From contig CAVPGV010000017.1 in the NCBI GenBank assembly GCA_963704075.1, positions 1-64,000 of the forward strand: 64,000 nt of DNA, written 5' to 3'. A model generated the notes under the pieces. That model had not been told where the DNA came from. It saw only the letters and a list, made by a program, of their open reading frames with translations, and did no database searches. Shown here piece after piece: positions 44,421-54,143 of the stretch. Origin of the DNA: JADKAV01 sp963704075 (GTDB taxonomy: Bacteria; Actinomycetota; Actinomycetes; S36-B12; UBA10799). The stretch's first letter is position 1; each line of letters starts with the position of its first letter. A program made the position numbers and the translations under genes.

Positions 44421-45688
44421 GAGACCGGCGGAGTCGGGCCGACTCGCGTCCGAAGGTACAACAGGCCGCTGGCGATCATGCCGAGGCCGATGGCTGTGGC
44501 GGTGAGGTTGGCGTTATCGGCCAGCGGGTCCAACAACGCCACGAACACCACGCCGGACACCAGGGCCACGTTGACCGCCACGTCGTAGAGGGCGAACACC
44601 CGACCCCGGTTACCCTCGTCGATCCACTCCTGCACGAGCGTGTCACCACACACCTTGGCCACCTGCCCGGCGAAGCCGATCACCAGTCCGGCGAAGATCA
44701 GCGAGACGACGCTGGCGGCTGCGACCCCCCACCAGCTGACGACTCCTGCGACGAGGAAGGAGAACGACGTCCACCTGATCGGACCGATCAGCCGGGACAG
44801 GTACGGCGTGAGCACCGCACCCAACAGCGCACCAGCGGCCGCAGCCGCCAGCATCAGGGCAAGTTCGTTGAGTGCCCGGTCGGTTTCCTCCGGCGGATTG
44901 ATGTGCAGCCGCAGCAGCAGCACCGCGATGATGGTCCCCGCGCCGATCGCGATGCGCTGGGCGCTGACCATGATGATCGCGTTGCGAGCGGGGTGGCGAT
45001 GCCATAGCTGTGTGGCCCCGTCGGCCAACCCGCGAACCACTTGCCGGGCGGACTGCGCGTGCTCGCCGGGCAACGGGCCGAACTGGCCGCGCTTGACGCG
45101 GGTCGCGAGGAGCCCCGCGGCCACGAAAACCCCTGCGGTGATGCACAGGACCACGACAGACCCGGTGTCGTCTCCGCCGAGGGCCTGCCGCAGTCCGACA
45201 CCGAGGAACGCGGCCACGGCTGCGGCCATGGTGCCGGCCGTGGGCGCGATCGCGTTGGCCGTGTAGAGGCTGGGCTCGGGGACGGTCAGCGGCACGGCGG
45301 CGGACAAACCTGCCAGCACGAACCGGTTGATCCCGATGGCTGCCAACACGCTCACCCCGAGCCCGAGCCCGGAATCGCCTTGGGCGGTGAAGTAGATCAC
45401 CGGGAGCATGCTGATCGCGCGTGCGATGTTGCCCCACAGCAGGACTCGTTGACGGTGCCAGCGGTCGAGGAAGACCCCGGTGAAGGGACCGATCAGCGAG
45501 TACGGCAGAGCCAGGATGGCGAACGCGGCGGCGATCGCGCTGGCGCTGGCCTGTCGCTCTGGGGAGAACAGCACGAACGTCGCCAGCGCCGACTGCAGCA
45601 TGCCATCACCGGCCTGGCCTGTCAGCCGGATCGCGAGCAGCTTGCGGTAGAGCGGTGACCCGAGGGCGGCCTTGAGGGGGTGGGTCAC
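44417..45688 (-). CDS. MFS transporter
   Basis: 423 residues, about 12 helices. It has a TGQAGDGMLQSALATFVLF start helix and FTGVFLDRWHRQRVLLWG as the loop 2-3 signature (family GxxxDRxGRR). The substrate is unknown; drug or metabolite efflux is typical of this subgroup. GTG 45688 overlaps the stop of the upstream broken gene (GTGA), and the encoded VTHPLKAALGSPLYRKLL is a sensible cytoplasmic start. Confidence 0.85.
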   Translation of the reverse strand: MTHPLKAALGSPLYRKLLAIRLTGQAGDGMLQSALATFVLFSPERQASASAIAAAFAILALPYSLIGPFTGVFLDRWHRQRVLLWGNIARAISMLPVIYFTAQGDSGLGLGVSVLAAIGINRFVLAGLSAAVPLTVPEPSLYTANAIAPTAGTMAAAVAAFLGVGLRQALGGDDTGSVVVLCITAGVFVAAGLLATRVKRGQFGPLPGEHAQSARQVVRGLADGATQLWHRHPARNAIIMVSAQRIAIGAGTIIAVLLLRLHINPPEETDRALNELALMLAAAAAGALLGAVLTPYLSRLIGPIRWTSFSFLVAGVVSWWGVAAASVVSLIFAGLVIGFAGQVAKVCGDTLVQEWIDEGNRGRVFALYDVAVNVALVSGVVFVALLDPLADNANLTATAIGLGMIASGLLYLRTRVGPTPPVS

Positions 45689-46613
45689 GCGGGTAAGGCT
45701 AGCGGCCCGGGTGTCCACAGCCCGCTTGCCCGGCACTTGTCGAGCAGCCGGTCCATCTCATGCGCGGGCTCTGCGTAGAGTTCCTCCACGAACGGCCGGT
45801 GGAACTCCAACCCCGTTGCCCGCAGGTCGTCCTCCCGGCGCTTCTCGTCGATGAGCGCTTGCACGCCGCTCGGCCCCTGGTATTTGATCCGGCCGTCCAC
45901 CTCGATCGCGAGGGTCTGCAGGAGGATGTCGATGAAGTACTGCGAGCCGGTGCGGCCTCGCACCGGCACGCCGCACCTGGGTTCGGGTAGGCCGCGCAGC
46001 AACATGTGCCCGCGGTAGAACGACTCGGCCGGTGATTCCGCGGCCGGGTCCGCCAGCCTCAGGGCAGGCAGGTCGCAGGTGTGCGTCAGGCGCCGCCGGA
46101 CTTCGGTGCGGCATCGCTCTGAGGCCAGCTCGAAGCGGTCAGTGGTCCCGGCCAGCCTTGGGCCACGTCGTCGGTGACCATGAGCGCCTGTGGCAGGGGG
46201 AGTTCGGCGGCGATGGTGACCGCGGTGTCGATCAGGTCGGTGACCGGGCCCCATGAGGGAGGATCGGAACCGCGCTCGACTGCCGGACGTTTCGATCGCG
46301 CCGCGATCTGCCTGCCACCGAGGTGAACGGCAGGTATCGTCCAGCGACCGAAGTACGGGTTGGGCAGCCCGAGCACGCAGACAGCGAGTGGCGACACCGC
46401 GAAGTGATTGGTGCTGGTCAGCCGGGTGGCCGCAACGCTCTGAGAGTGCCGGATCCGGTCGTGTGTGGCCCGACGTTGTGCCACGTAGACGCCACGTCGG
46501 ATCACGATGAGCCGCGGCCGGAGGCGTCGCCATTGACGCAGCGTGATGCCGAGATCGAGTACCTGTGCGCGGTGAAGGGCAGGTAGCCGAAGTGTGCAGC
46601 AACAGACCCACAC
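45685..46613 (-). pseudogene. AbiEi-antitoxin-like / DUF559 protein, frameshifted
   Basis: The N-terminal half in one frame (to about 46120) resembles the wHTH start of many actinobacterial AbiEi-type proteins: QVLDLGITLRQWRRLR then RRGVYVAQRRA. The C-terminal half in another frame has a DUF559/Vsr-like nuclease strand pattern: FIDILLQTLAIEVDGRIKYQG and KRREDDLRATGLEFHRPF. The junction (AQGWPG to TTDRFELASERC) needs a shift equivalent to one missing base, opposite in sign to the other breaks in the window. Such proteins are common accessory genes of uncertain function. It may be truly decayed. Confidence 0.7.
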
Positions 46614-46818
46614 CGCCGAGCCTCACACAGAAGCAGTCCTCTTGGATCTGAAGCCTGTGGAGTCGCGCTGCCGAACTGGATTGGCGGGTGGCCATCTTGC
46701 GCGGAAAGGGCCTGCTGTCCGCTTCAGACGCCGCTGCGAGCCTCGCGAAATGAGCATTCGCACCGCTGTCACGTTCGCACCAGGTTGAGGCCGCGGGGTC
46801 CCCAACCAGTCCGGAACG

Positions 46819-46853
46819 CAAAGGGCCCGCCCCCCTAAGGGAGCGGGCCCTGG
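46819..46853 (-). terminator. Terminator hairpin after ino1
   Basis: AGGGCCCGC (46822-46830) pairs with GCGGGCCCT (46843-46851), a perfect 9-bp stem, with a short CCCCCTAAGGGA loop that can pair further. In the minus direction it is followed by TTTGCG. It lies 13 bp after the ino1 stop. Confidence 0.75.
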
Positions 46854-46864
46854 CTGATGACGAA

Positions 46865-47941
46865 TCAGCGCTCGACGGTGCCGGCGATGAAGCCTTCCAC
46901 GGCCTCGCGGGCCTCGTCGTCGCTGTACTGCACCGGCGGCGACTTCATGAAGTAGCTCGACGCGGACAGGATCGGGCCGCCGATGCCGCGGTCCTTGGCG
47001 ATCTTCGCCGCGCGGATGGCGTCGATGATGATGCCGGCGCTGTTCGGGGAGTCCCACACCTCGAGCTTGTACTCCAGGCTCAGCGGAACATCACCGAAGT
47101 TGCGGCCTTCGAGGCGCACGAACGCCCACTTGCGGTCGTCGAGCCACGCCACGTAGTCCGACGGGCCGATGTGCACGTTGCGGGCGGGCATGTCGCCGAC
47201 CAGTTGCGAGGTGACCGACTGGGTCTTCGAGATCTTCTTGGACTCCAGGCGCTCACGCTCGAGCATGTTCATGAAGTCCATGTTCCCGCCGACGTTGAGC
47301 TGGTAGGTCCGGTCCACGGTCACGCCGCGGTCCTCGAACAACTTGGCCAGCACGCGGTGGGTGATGGTGGCTCCGACCTGCGACTTGATGTCGTCACCAA
47401 CGATCGGGACGCCGGCGTCCTCGAACTTCTTGGCCCACTCGGGGGTGCCTGCGATGAAGACCGGCAGCGCGTTGACGAAGGCGACGCCGGCGTCGATGGC
47501 GCACTGCGCGTAGAACTTCGCGGCCTGCTCAGAACCCACCGGCAGGTAGCAGACCAGGACGTCGGCCTGCGCCTCGCGCAGGGCCGCGACGACGTCGACC
47601 GGGTTCTCGTCTGACTCGGTGACCATCTCGCGGTAGTACTTGCCGAGGCCGTCGTAGGTGTGGCCCCGCTGCACGTGCACGCCGGTCGGCGGCACATCGC
47701 AGATCTTGATCGTGTTGTTCTCGCTGGCCGAGATGGCGTGTGCGAGGTCCTGACCGACCTTCTTGGCATCGACGTCGAACGCAGCGACCCACTCGATGTC
47801 GTTGACGTGGTACGGCCCGAACTCGACATGCATCAGCCCCGGCACCTTGCTGTGCGGGTCGGCGTTCTGGTAGTACTCGACGCCCTGCACAAGCGAGGCG
47901 GCGCAGTTCCCGACACCGACGATGGCGACACGAATGGACAT
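46865..47941 (-). CDS. ino1: Inositol-3-phosphate synthase
   Basis: 358 residues, the actinobacterial short form. NAD-binding start RVAIVGVGNCAASLVQGVEYY, then VGDDIKSQVGATI, YQLNVGGNMDFMNM and the lysine-rich LEYKLEVWDSPNSAG. It converts glucose-6-phosphate to inositol-3-phosphate, the precursor of phosphatidylinositol and mycothiol. padR lies directly upstream (9-bp gap) and is the obvious local regulator. Confidence 0.96.
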   Translation of the reverse strand: MSIRVAIVGVGNCAASLVQGVEYYQNADPHSKVPGLMHVEFGPYHVNDIEWVAAFDVDAKKVGQDLAHAISASENNTIKICDVPPTGVHVQRGHTYDGLGKYYREMVTESDENPVDVVAALREAQADVLVCYLPVGSEQAAKFYAQCAIDAGVAFVNALPVFIAGTPEWAKKFEDAGVPIVGDDIKSQVGATITHRVLAKLFEDRGVTVDRTYQLNVGGNMDFMNMLERERLESKKISKTQSVTSQLVGDMPARNVHIGPSDYVAWLDDRKWAFVRLEGRNFGDVPLSLEYKLEVWDSPNSAGIIIDAIRAAKIAKDRGIGGPILSASSYFMKSPPVQYSDDEAREAVEGFIAGTVER

Positions 47942-47950
47942 TCGTTCTCC

Positions 47951-48553
47951 TTACTTACTCGCCGGCTCGGTGCCGGTCGACTTCGTGGACGGCGGGGTGC
48001 CGTCGATCTCTTGATTGATGAGGGTGGAAAGCCAATCGACTTCCCGCTCGACGCTGTCCAGGCCGTGCTGCTGCAGGGTCAGGGTCCACTCGTCGAGACG
48101 TTCGCGGCGCTTGGCCAGGTTGCTGCGCAATGTCGCCATGCGCTCCTCGAGCCGGTTGCGGCGGCCAAGCAGGATCCGCAGCCGGATGTCACGGTCGGTG
48201 CGGCCGAAGAAGGCCAGGTGCACGCCGAACAGGTCGTCCTCGTAGGCGTCGGGGCCGGCGTCGGCCAGCCACTGCTGGAACCTGTCCTTGCCCTCGGCGG
48301 TGAGCTTGTAAACGATGCGCGCACGGCGACCGGTGAGCGCGGGGGCACCGGCGTCGGCCGGGCCGTCCTCGACGATCAGTCCGGCTGCGAGCATGTCCTT
48401 GAGACAGGGGTAGAGGGACCCGTAGGAGATCGCGCGGAACGTGCCGAGGACGCCGTTGAGGCGCTTACGCAATTCGTAGCCGTGCAGTGGTCCTTCATGC
48501 AGGAGACCCAGCACGGCGAACTGCAGGACGTGTGTCCGTTTGGTGCTTGCCAC
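47951..48553 (-). CDS. PadR-family transcriptional regulator
   Basis: 200 residues: wHTH (FAVLGLLHEGPLHGYELRKRLNGVLGTFRAISYGSLYPCLKDMLAAGLI) and a C-terminal PadR-C helical domain (RRNRLEERMATLRSNLAKRRERLDEW). It is transcribed with ino1. The gene pair is conserved in actinobacteria (Rv0047c-Rv0046c). Confidence 0.92.
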   Translation of the reverse strand: MASTKRTHVLQFAVLGLLHEGPLHGYELRKRLNGVLGTFRAISYGSLYPCLKDMLAAGLIVEDGPADAGAPALTGRRARIVYKLTAEGKDRFQQWLADAGPDAYEDDLFGVHLAFFGRTDRDIRLRILLGRRNRLEERMATLRSNLAKRRERLDEWTLTLQQHGLDSVEREVDWLSTLINQEIDGTPPSTKSTGTEPASK

Positions 48554-48580
48554 CGTGAGCTCCTTTCCATTGGGGAGATG

Positions 48581-48593
48581 TATCGAAGCGATA
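48581..48593. promoter_or_regulatory. Candidate operator before padR
   Basis: TATCG-AAG-CGATA is a perfect 5-bp inverted repeat embedded in an AT-rich stretch (GATGTATCGAAGCGATATAT), 28 bp before the padR start. It is a plausible autoregulatory PadR site. In the padR direction TTAAAC at about 48607-48612 could be its -35 element. Confidence 0.5.
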
Positions 48594-48732
48594 TATTGAC
48601 TTGTTTAACAGTAAGTGCACTTTCTCCGAAGTGCAAGCAACATGCGGTGTGTCCCGTCTCACGCTCGGCGCCGGTCGTGAGGTTGCTAACAGCGGACGGC
48701 ACGGGCGGCGGTTTCGTCCTACCCTTGAACGT

Positions 48733-49251
48733 ATGGCCGAGATTCGGGCGCAGGGAAATGTGCGTGGAAGCAAGGTGCTGGGTGCACCGAGCAAACCCGC
48801 ACGTGCCCGGCCCGAACTCGCCGAACCGGAGGACGTGGCCGATCCGCGCAAACCGCGCCGGGTGATCGACTACGGCCTCGAGCGCCGACGGGCGTTGGGT
48901 CGTCTGGTGCTGGTGGCTACGGGCGCCAGCGACAACCTGGACCCGCATCCGGACCTGCTGCGCGCGGCCAAGTACCACGGGACGCCCATGGAGCAGAAAT
49001 GTCCGTGGTGCCACCGCGAGGACATGGTGATGTTGCGATACACGTGGGGCGACGAACTCGGCGACTTCACCGGGCGGCAGCACTCGGTAGCCGAGATCGA
49101 GGAGATGGCCGGCGAACACGGCCAGTTCCGGGTGGACGAAGTCGAGGTATGCCCGGACTGCCACTGGCACTTCCGGTTGCGCAGTTACGTGCTGGGCGAC
49201 GGACAGCCACGACCGGCCCTGCGCAGTCGACGCGGCGACACGCTGGCCTGA
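48733..49251 (+). CDS. DUF5318 zinc-ribbon protein
   Basis: 172 residues. A basic N-terminal segment is followed by the conserved core YGLERRRALGRL, DLLRAAKYHGTP, two CPxC pairs (CPWCHRED, CPDCHWHF) and RSYVLGDG. It equals the Rv0049 position before ponA1. The function is unknown. No ribosome site precedes ATG 48733, but TACCCT lies 9-14 bp upstream as a -10-like element, so the mRNA may be leaderless. Confidence 0.85.
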   Translation: MAEIRAQGNVRGSKVLGAPSKPARARPELAEPEDVADPRKPRRVIDYGLERRRALGRLVLVATGASDNLDPHPDLLRAAKYHGTPMEQKCPWCHREDMVMLRYTWGDELGDFTGRQHSVAEIEEMAGEHGQFRVDEVEVCPDCHWHFRLRSYVLGDGQPRPALRSRRGDTLA

Positions 49252-49356
49252 GGCCGATCGGCCACCGGCACCCCTGCCGAGACGCGACGGGGGCGGCACC
49301 GCGCCGCGCCGCGCGACGTCGGACACTAGACATCAGTAAGGAACGAGGATACGGAC

Positions 49357-51531
49357 ATGGCTACAAAGGCTCCTGCCAAGAAGAAGGGGCGGCGCTGGAT
49401 CGACTATCCGCGGGCCGGCCGCTCTGGCCTTCGCCGGTGGCTACCCTCGTGGAAACTGATACTCGGCGCGCTTCTCACCCTCATCGTGATCGCGTTCATC
49501 GGGCTCAGCATCGCTGTGGCCACCACCCAGATTCCCAAGCCCAACGACCTGGCTGTGGCGCAGACCACTCGGGTGTACTACGACGACGGCAAGACCGAGA
49601 TCGGCCGGATCGGGGAGGCCAACCGAACGAGTGTTCCGCTGGAACGGATCTCCCCGCAGATGCAGGCGGCGATGCTCGCGGCCGAGGACCGCGGCTACTA
49701 CAGCCACGGCGGTTTCGATCCGCGTGGCCTGGCCCGGGCGGCCTGGAACAACATGACCGGCGGCAGCGTCCAGGGCGCCTCGACGATCACCCAGCAGTAC
49801 GCGAAGAACGCCTACCTGTCACAGGAACAGTCGTTCAGCCGCAAGTTCAAGGAACTGGTGCTTTCGGTCAAACTGGAGACCCAGTCGAGCAAGGACGAGA
49901 TCCTCGCGGACTATCTCAACACCATCTACTACGGCCGCGGTGCCTACGGCATCCAGGCCGCCTCGCAGGCCTACTTCGGCAAGAGCGCCTCCAAACTCGA
50001 CGCCGCCGAGTCCGCGTACCTCGCGGCGATCATCCGCGCACCCTCCTTCTACGCGAGCAAGAAGGGACAGGCCGATCTGCGGGTGCGCTGGGACTACGTC
50101 GTCGACGGCATGGTGACCACCGGCGCCCTCACCCAGGCGGAGGCTGACGCCCTGGTGTTCCCGGAGCCGATTCCGTGGAGTGGTGCGTACAACTACTTCA
50201 AGGGTCCGAACGGCTACCTGCTGGAGAGTGCCCGCCTGGCGTTGCTGGACCTCGGCTACACCGAGGACGACATCAACCTCAACGGCTACCGGGTGACCAC
50301 CACCATCAACAAGCAGGCGCAGGACGCGGCCATTGCGGCGGTCCGCGACTACGGCCCGACGTACAACACGCAGGGATTGCGGATCGGCCTTGCCAGCGTC
50401 CGACCGGGCACGGGCGAGATCGTGGCGATGTACGGCGGCAAGAACTACCTGCGCAACCAGCTCAACGACGCCACCCAGTCGACGGCGCTGGCGGGGTCGA
50501 CGTTCAAGCCGTTCGCCCTGACGGCAGCGCTCGAGCAGGACATCGGCCTGTACTCGACGTGGGACGGCAGTTCTCCGCGCACGATCGAGGGATACACCCT
50601 GCAGAACTACGGGAACGTGAGCTACGGGACTGTCACGCTGCTGAAGGCCACGGAGAACTCCATCAACACCCCTTACGTGGAACTGGGCTTGCAGGTCGGA
50701 ACCGACAACGTGCGCAAGGCGGCCATCAAGGCCGGCGTACCGCGCGACACCACCGGGCTGAAGGCCGACCCGACGACCGTCCTGGGTACCGCTTCGCCCA
50801 CGGCCCTGGACATGGCCAACGCATATGCCACGTTCGCCGCCCGCGGTGAGCGGGCCGATACCGTTCTGATCAAGCAGGTCAAGACCCCCGACAGGCAGAC
50901 CGACTACGAGTTGGACGTCAACCCCAAGCGCGAGTTCGACCAGACCGTCATGGACAACGTCAACTTCGCCCTCCAGCAGGTCGTCAACGTCGGAACTGGC
51001 ACGACGGCACTGGGTCTCGGCCGGCCGTCCGCTGGTAAGACCGGCACGACGGACAACAACATGTCCGCCTGGTACGTGGGCTACACCCCGCAGTTGTCGA
51101 CCGCGGTCATGATGGCCAAGTCCGACAAGGACGGGAACATGGTGACGTTGGAGGGGACCGGTGGGCTGTCCAGCGTGACCGGTGGCTCGTTCCCGGCGCA
51201 GATGTGGACCGCGTTCAACCGGGGAGCCCTGGAGGGACTGCCGGTGGAGACGTTCGAGATGCCCGGGGAGTGGATCGCCGGCGGCGGATCGACCGTGTCG
51301 CCGTCCCCGACCGCTTCGGTGTCGGAAAGCCCGACGGCCCTGCCGACCGACGAGATCTCGCCCTCCGGCGAGGTGACCGATTCGCCGACCGATTCGCCGA
51401 CTGCACAGCCGACCCAGACGCCGACCCAGACGCCGACGCCGGCGGCGTCGACTGCCCCGGCGCAGGCCCCGAGACAGCCCCCTACTGAGGTGGTGCCACC
51501 ACCGGCTTCGCAACCGGCCGCGAGTCCGTAG
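49357..51531 (+). CDS. ponA: Class A penicillin-binding protein (PBP1)
   Basis: 724 residues: basic cytoplasmic start, transmembrane helix (about 32-52), GT51 transglycosylase (AAEDRGYYSHGGFDPRGLARA, GASTITQQYAKNAYL) and transpeptidase with STFK (AGSTFKPFA), SIN (ENSINTPY) and KTG (AGKTGTTDNN). The C terminus is an extracellular Pro/Thr/Ser/Ala-rich tail. It polymerises and cross-links peptidoglycan. The last 50 bp overlap the convergent GT87 gene. Confidence 0.95.
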   Translation: MATKAPAKKKGRRWIDYPRAGRSGLRRWLPSWKLILGALLTLIVIAFIGLSIAVATTQIPKPNDLAVAQTTRVYYDDGKTEIGRIGEANRTSVPLERISPQMQAAMLAAEDRGYYSHGGFDPRGLARAAWNNMTGGSVQGASTITQQYAKNAYLSQEQSFSRKFKELVLSVKLETQSSKDEILADYLNTIYYGRGAYGIQAASQAYFGKSASKLDAAESAYLAAIIRAPSFYASKKGQADLRVRWDYVVDGMVTTGALTQAEADALVFPEPIPWSGAYNYFKGPNGYLLESARLALLDLGYTEDDINLNGYRVTTTINKQAQDAAIAAVRDYGPTYNTQGLRIGLASVRPGTGEIVAMYGGKNYLRNQLNDATQSTALAGSTFKPFALTAALEQDIGLYSTWDGSSPRTIEGYTLQNYGNVSYGTVTLLKATENSINTPYVELGLQVGTDNVRKAAIKAGVPRDTTGLKADPTTVLGTASPTALDMANAYATFAARGERADTVLIKQVKTPDRQTDYELDVNPKREFDQTVMDNVNFALQQVVNVGTGTTALGLGRPSAGKTGTTDNNMSAWYVGYTPQLSTAVMMAKSDKDGNMVTLEGTGGLSSVTGGSFPAQMWTAFNRGALEGLPVETFEMPGEWIAGGGSTVSPSPTASVSESPTALPTDEISPSGEVTDSPTDSPTAQPTQTPTQTPTPAASTAPAQAPRQPPTEVVPPPASQPAASP

Positions 51532-52849
51532 CGGCCAGCGGTCCGGCGAGCGGGTCCTCGACCCCCGCCCCGTCGTTGCGCACGGGGTCGTGGGCCGGGC
51601 GCAGGATGTCGCGTACGACCATCCCGCACAGCCACAGCGTTGCGGCGACGTGGATCACGATGGCCACGGCGTAGGCCTCGCGCGACAGCCCCTTCGCGTC
51701 GTCGCCGTCGAGCCCGGCCAGGTACAACCAGACGGCGACGAAGTAGACCGCTTCGGCGGCTTGCCAGATGAGCAGGTCGCGCCACCGGGGACGGGCGAGC
51801 ACGGCCAAGGGGATCAACCAGATCACGTACTGCGGGGAGTACACCTTGTTCGTGAGCAGGAAGGCGGCTACGACCAGGAACAGGACCTGCGCCACGCGCG
51901 GGGCCTGCGGCGCCCGCCAGACGAGCAACGCGATTCCTACAGACGCCAGGAGCAGCAGGCCGGTGGCGACGGTGTTGAGCTGATCGGCGGGGACCTGGCG
52001 GCCAGCGGTCGTGAGCGCCAGCCAGATCGAGCCGAAGTCCTCGCCACGCTCCCGGCTGAACGCGTAGAAGCGGGACCATCCGTCGAAGCTGGCCAGCATG
52101 AACGGGACGTTGACGGCCAGCCAGGCGACGATCGCGCCCAACAGGTAGCGGGCGAATGCACCCCAGGCGCGGGCACGCCAGCACAGCAGGAACATCGGCC
52201 CGAGCAGTAGCAGCGGGTAGAACTTCGCCGCGATGCCGAGTCCCAGGAACACCCCGGCCCAGGTCGGCCGGTCGTGGGCCCACAATGCGATGGACACGGC
52301 GACGAGTGCCACCGGCAGCAGATCCCAGTTGATCGTGCCGGCCAGGATGATGCCCGGGGCCAGGGCGACCATGGCTGCGTCCCACGGCCGGCTGCGTTGG
52401 GCGAGGGCGGTGGCGATGACCGCGACCAGCCAGCAGATCAGCAGCAACAGGACGTTGACGTCGAAGAACCAGTCCGTGTTGCCGGCCGGGGTCAAGCGGG
52501 CGGCCAAGTAGACGAACACCCCGGTCAGTGCCGGGTACTCGAGCACCTGGTCGGCAGGGACGTCGCTGATGTAGGGGATCGCGCCGTCGGCCAATCCCCG
52601 CAGCGAATACAGCGGCGGGATGTCCGAGTAGCACAGGTGCGTGTACTTGCCCGCACCCCAGCCGTTGATCAGGCAGTAGTACTTGCTGAGGTAACCCACC
52701 GCCGCCGCCGTGGCGGTCATGAGGATGAGTACGCGGAACACGTTCCACCACGTGGCGCCGAGTAATACCCGAGTCCCCGCCGGCCCACCGACCACCTCGC
52801 TGCCGCTGGCGACGACCCGGTCGTCGCGGCTGGGCAGGATCGAGATCAT
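51482..52849 (-). CDS. GT87 (DUF2029)-type polyprenol-linked glycosyltransferase
   Basis: 455 residues with about 9-11 helices and the family loop after helix 1 (KYYCLINGWGAGKYTHLCYSDI, Asp included), EYPALTG and KFYPLLLLGP. GT87 enzymes transfer mannose or arabinose from polyprenyl phosphate carriers on the outer face. The Rv0051 position matches. It is third in the femX/racemase-like/GT87 operon (ATGA overlap at 52846-52849). Confidence 0.88.
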   Translation of the reverse strand: MISILPSRDDRVVASGSEVVGGPAGTRVLLGATWWNVFRVLILMTATAAAVGYLSKYYCLINGWGAGKYTHLCYSDIPPLYSLRGLADGAIPYISDVPADQVLEYPALTGVFVYLAARLTPAGNTDWFFDVNVLLLLICWLVAVIATALAQRSRPWDAAMVALAPGIILAGTINWDLLPVALVAVSIALWAHDRPTWAGVFLGLGIAAKFYPLLLLGPMFLLCWRARAWGAFARYLLGAIVAWLAVNVPFMLASFDGWSRFYAFSRERGEDFGSIWLALTTAGRQVPADQLNTVATGLLLLASVGIALLVWRAPQAPRVAQVLFLVVAAFLLTNKVYSPQYVIWLIPLAVLARPRWRDLLIWQAAEAVYFVAVWLYLAGLDGDDAKGLSREAYAVAIVIHVAATLWLCGMVVRDILRPAHDPVRNDGAGVEDPLAGPLAATDSRPVAKPVVAPPQ

Positions 52850-54084
52850 GCGTCGTCGAGCACGGCGTCGAACAGGGCCGTGGTGTGGCGTACGCGGCAG
52901 TCCAACATGTCCCCGACAGCGGGGTTTCGCACCCCGTTGGCCAGACCTTCGCGCAGCACCGAGTCGGGCAGCCACAGCATCGAGACCTGCATGTGCGGAG
53001 GTTCGGCGAACCACAGCAGCTTGTCGCCCCATTGGAAGGGGGACCGACTGCGCCCGGTTGCTTCCAGAGCTCCGGTACCGGCGGCGATTGCACGCTGTCG
53101 CAGGGAGGCGGCCGGTGTGGGCGCGGCCATCGCCACGCCGTGCGACGTCCCGCCACCGACGACCAGCAGCAGTCCGTCGCTACTGGCCTTGCGTTGCCGG
53201 TACCCCACCGCGAATCGGCGACCCACCGGGTGGACCGCCAGAATCGTGCCGCGCGCCGAGAGTGCCTGCCCGTCTCCGAGCCACAGCCGGGTACCGACCC
53301 GGGCATTCACAGCGACGTCGGGTTCCAGGCCCCGCAGCGAGATCAGCTCGTCGTCGGTCAGGTGCGACACCCACAACGAGTTGGCGTTCTCGGACACGGG
53401 CACCTCTGCACGCAGCAGCTCCTCGAGTGCTGCTCGCCAGGTCTTCGCCCACCCCTGTACCTCGATCACCCGGGTGCTCGTGCCGCGCGGGAGTTTCGTG
53501 GCCGATACGTGATGGACCTCGGGCATGGCCAGCGGCAGGTGCAGTGCGAGGCCTTCGATGTGCAGGCGGCCCTGCGCCAGTGCCGATTGCATCGCCTGCG
53601 CGCCGACGACCGAGAGCAGTTCGTTCTCGAGCATCCCGAACCGGCGCATGCTGGTGATGCCCTCGATGACGATGCGACTGCCCGGTGGTAGTTCGAGCGG
53701 TGCTCGCTTGGCCGTCTCCACGTCCGAGATGGTGCGGATGACCCGGGGGGCGAGGGCCGAGGAGTCGATGTCGCGCCAGCGTGCCGCGGCCACCGTGTCG
53801 CGTGGGTCCCACGGGGACATCACCAGGATCTCGCCGTGGAAACCGTCGGCGACGTCCGCGATCTCGAACACCGTGCCCACGGCCAGTCTGTCGACGCCCA
53901 GCCGGGTGGCTTCGGAGGCCAGCCGCCGCAGGCCCAGGCCGTAGCCGTTGCCCTTCGCGACGGGCACCAGGTCGCCGAGCCGCGACATGCCGGTGTCACC
54001 CCGGATCGCTGATCGCAGGGCGTCGCGCACCGATGAGGTGTGCTCACGCCAGGCGGGTCCATCGATGTGCAGCGTGAAGGTCAC
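52846..54084 (-). CDS. Divergent alanine racemase-fold (PLP type III) protein
   Basis: 412 residues. The PLP Lys lies in VPVAKGNGYGLG, matching the alanine racemase VKANAYGHG site. TIM-barrel landmarks follow: GSRIVIEGITSMRRFG and VNARVGTRLWLGD. The second half is divergent: the usual catalytic SYG and GYADG segments read FAVGYRQRKAS and VGGGTSHGVA. A gene of this kind lies next to femX in streptomycetes. It may racemise an amino acid for the wall stem or bridge, or may have lost racemase activity. GTG 54084 gives the proper N terminus. Confidence 0.78.
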   Translation of the reverse strand: MTFTLHIDGPAWREHTSSVRDALRSAIRGDTGMSRLGDLVPVAKGNGYGLGLRRLASEATRLGVDRLAVGTVFEIADVADGFHGEILVMSPWDPRDTVAAARWRDIDSSALAPRVIRTISDVETAKRAPLELPPGSRIVIEGITSMRRFGMLENELLSVVGAQAMQSALAQGRLHIEGLALHLPLAMPEVHHVSATKLPRGTSTRVIEVQGWAKTWRAALEELLRAEVPVSENANSLWVSHLTDDELISLRGLEPDVAVNARVGTRLWLGDGQALSARGTILAVHPVGRRFAVGYRQRKASSDGLLLVVGGGTSHGVAMAAPTPAASLRQRAIAAGTGALEATGRSRSPFQWGDKLLWFAEPPHMQVSMLWLPDSVLREGLANGVRNPAVGDMLDCRVRHTTALFDAVLDDA

Positions 54085-54143
54085 CGCAGCAGTCTTACAT
54101 CCGCGGACCGTGCGCACAGGCGATGGGCGGCCGCGCGCCGGGC

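Noticed and set aside
46032..46800. Plus-strand ORFs over the DUF559 gene
   Set aside because: They are short shadows; the minus strand encodes recognisable wHTH and nuclease-like segments.
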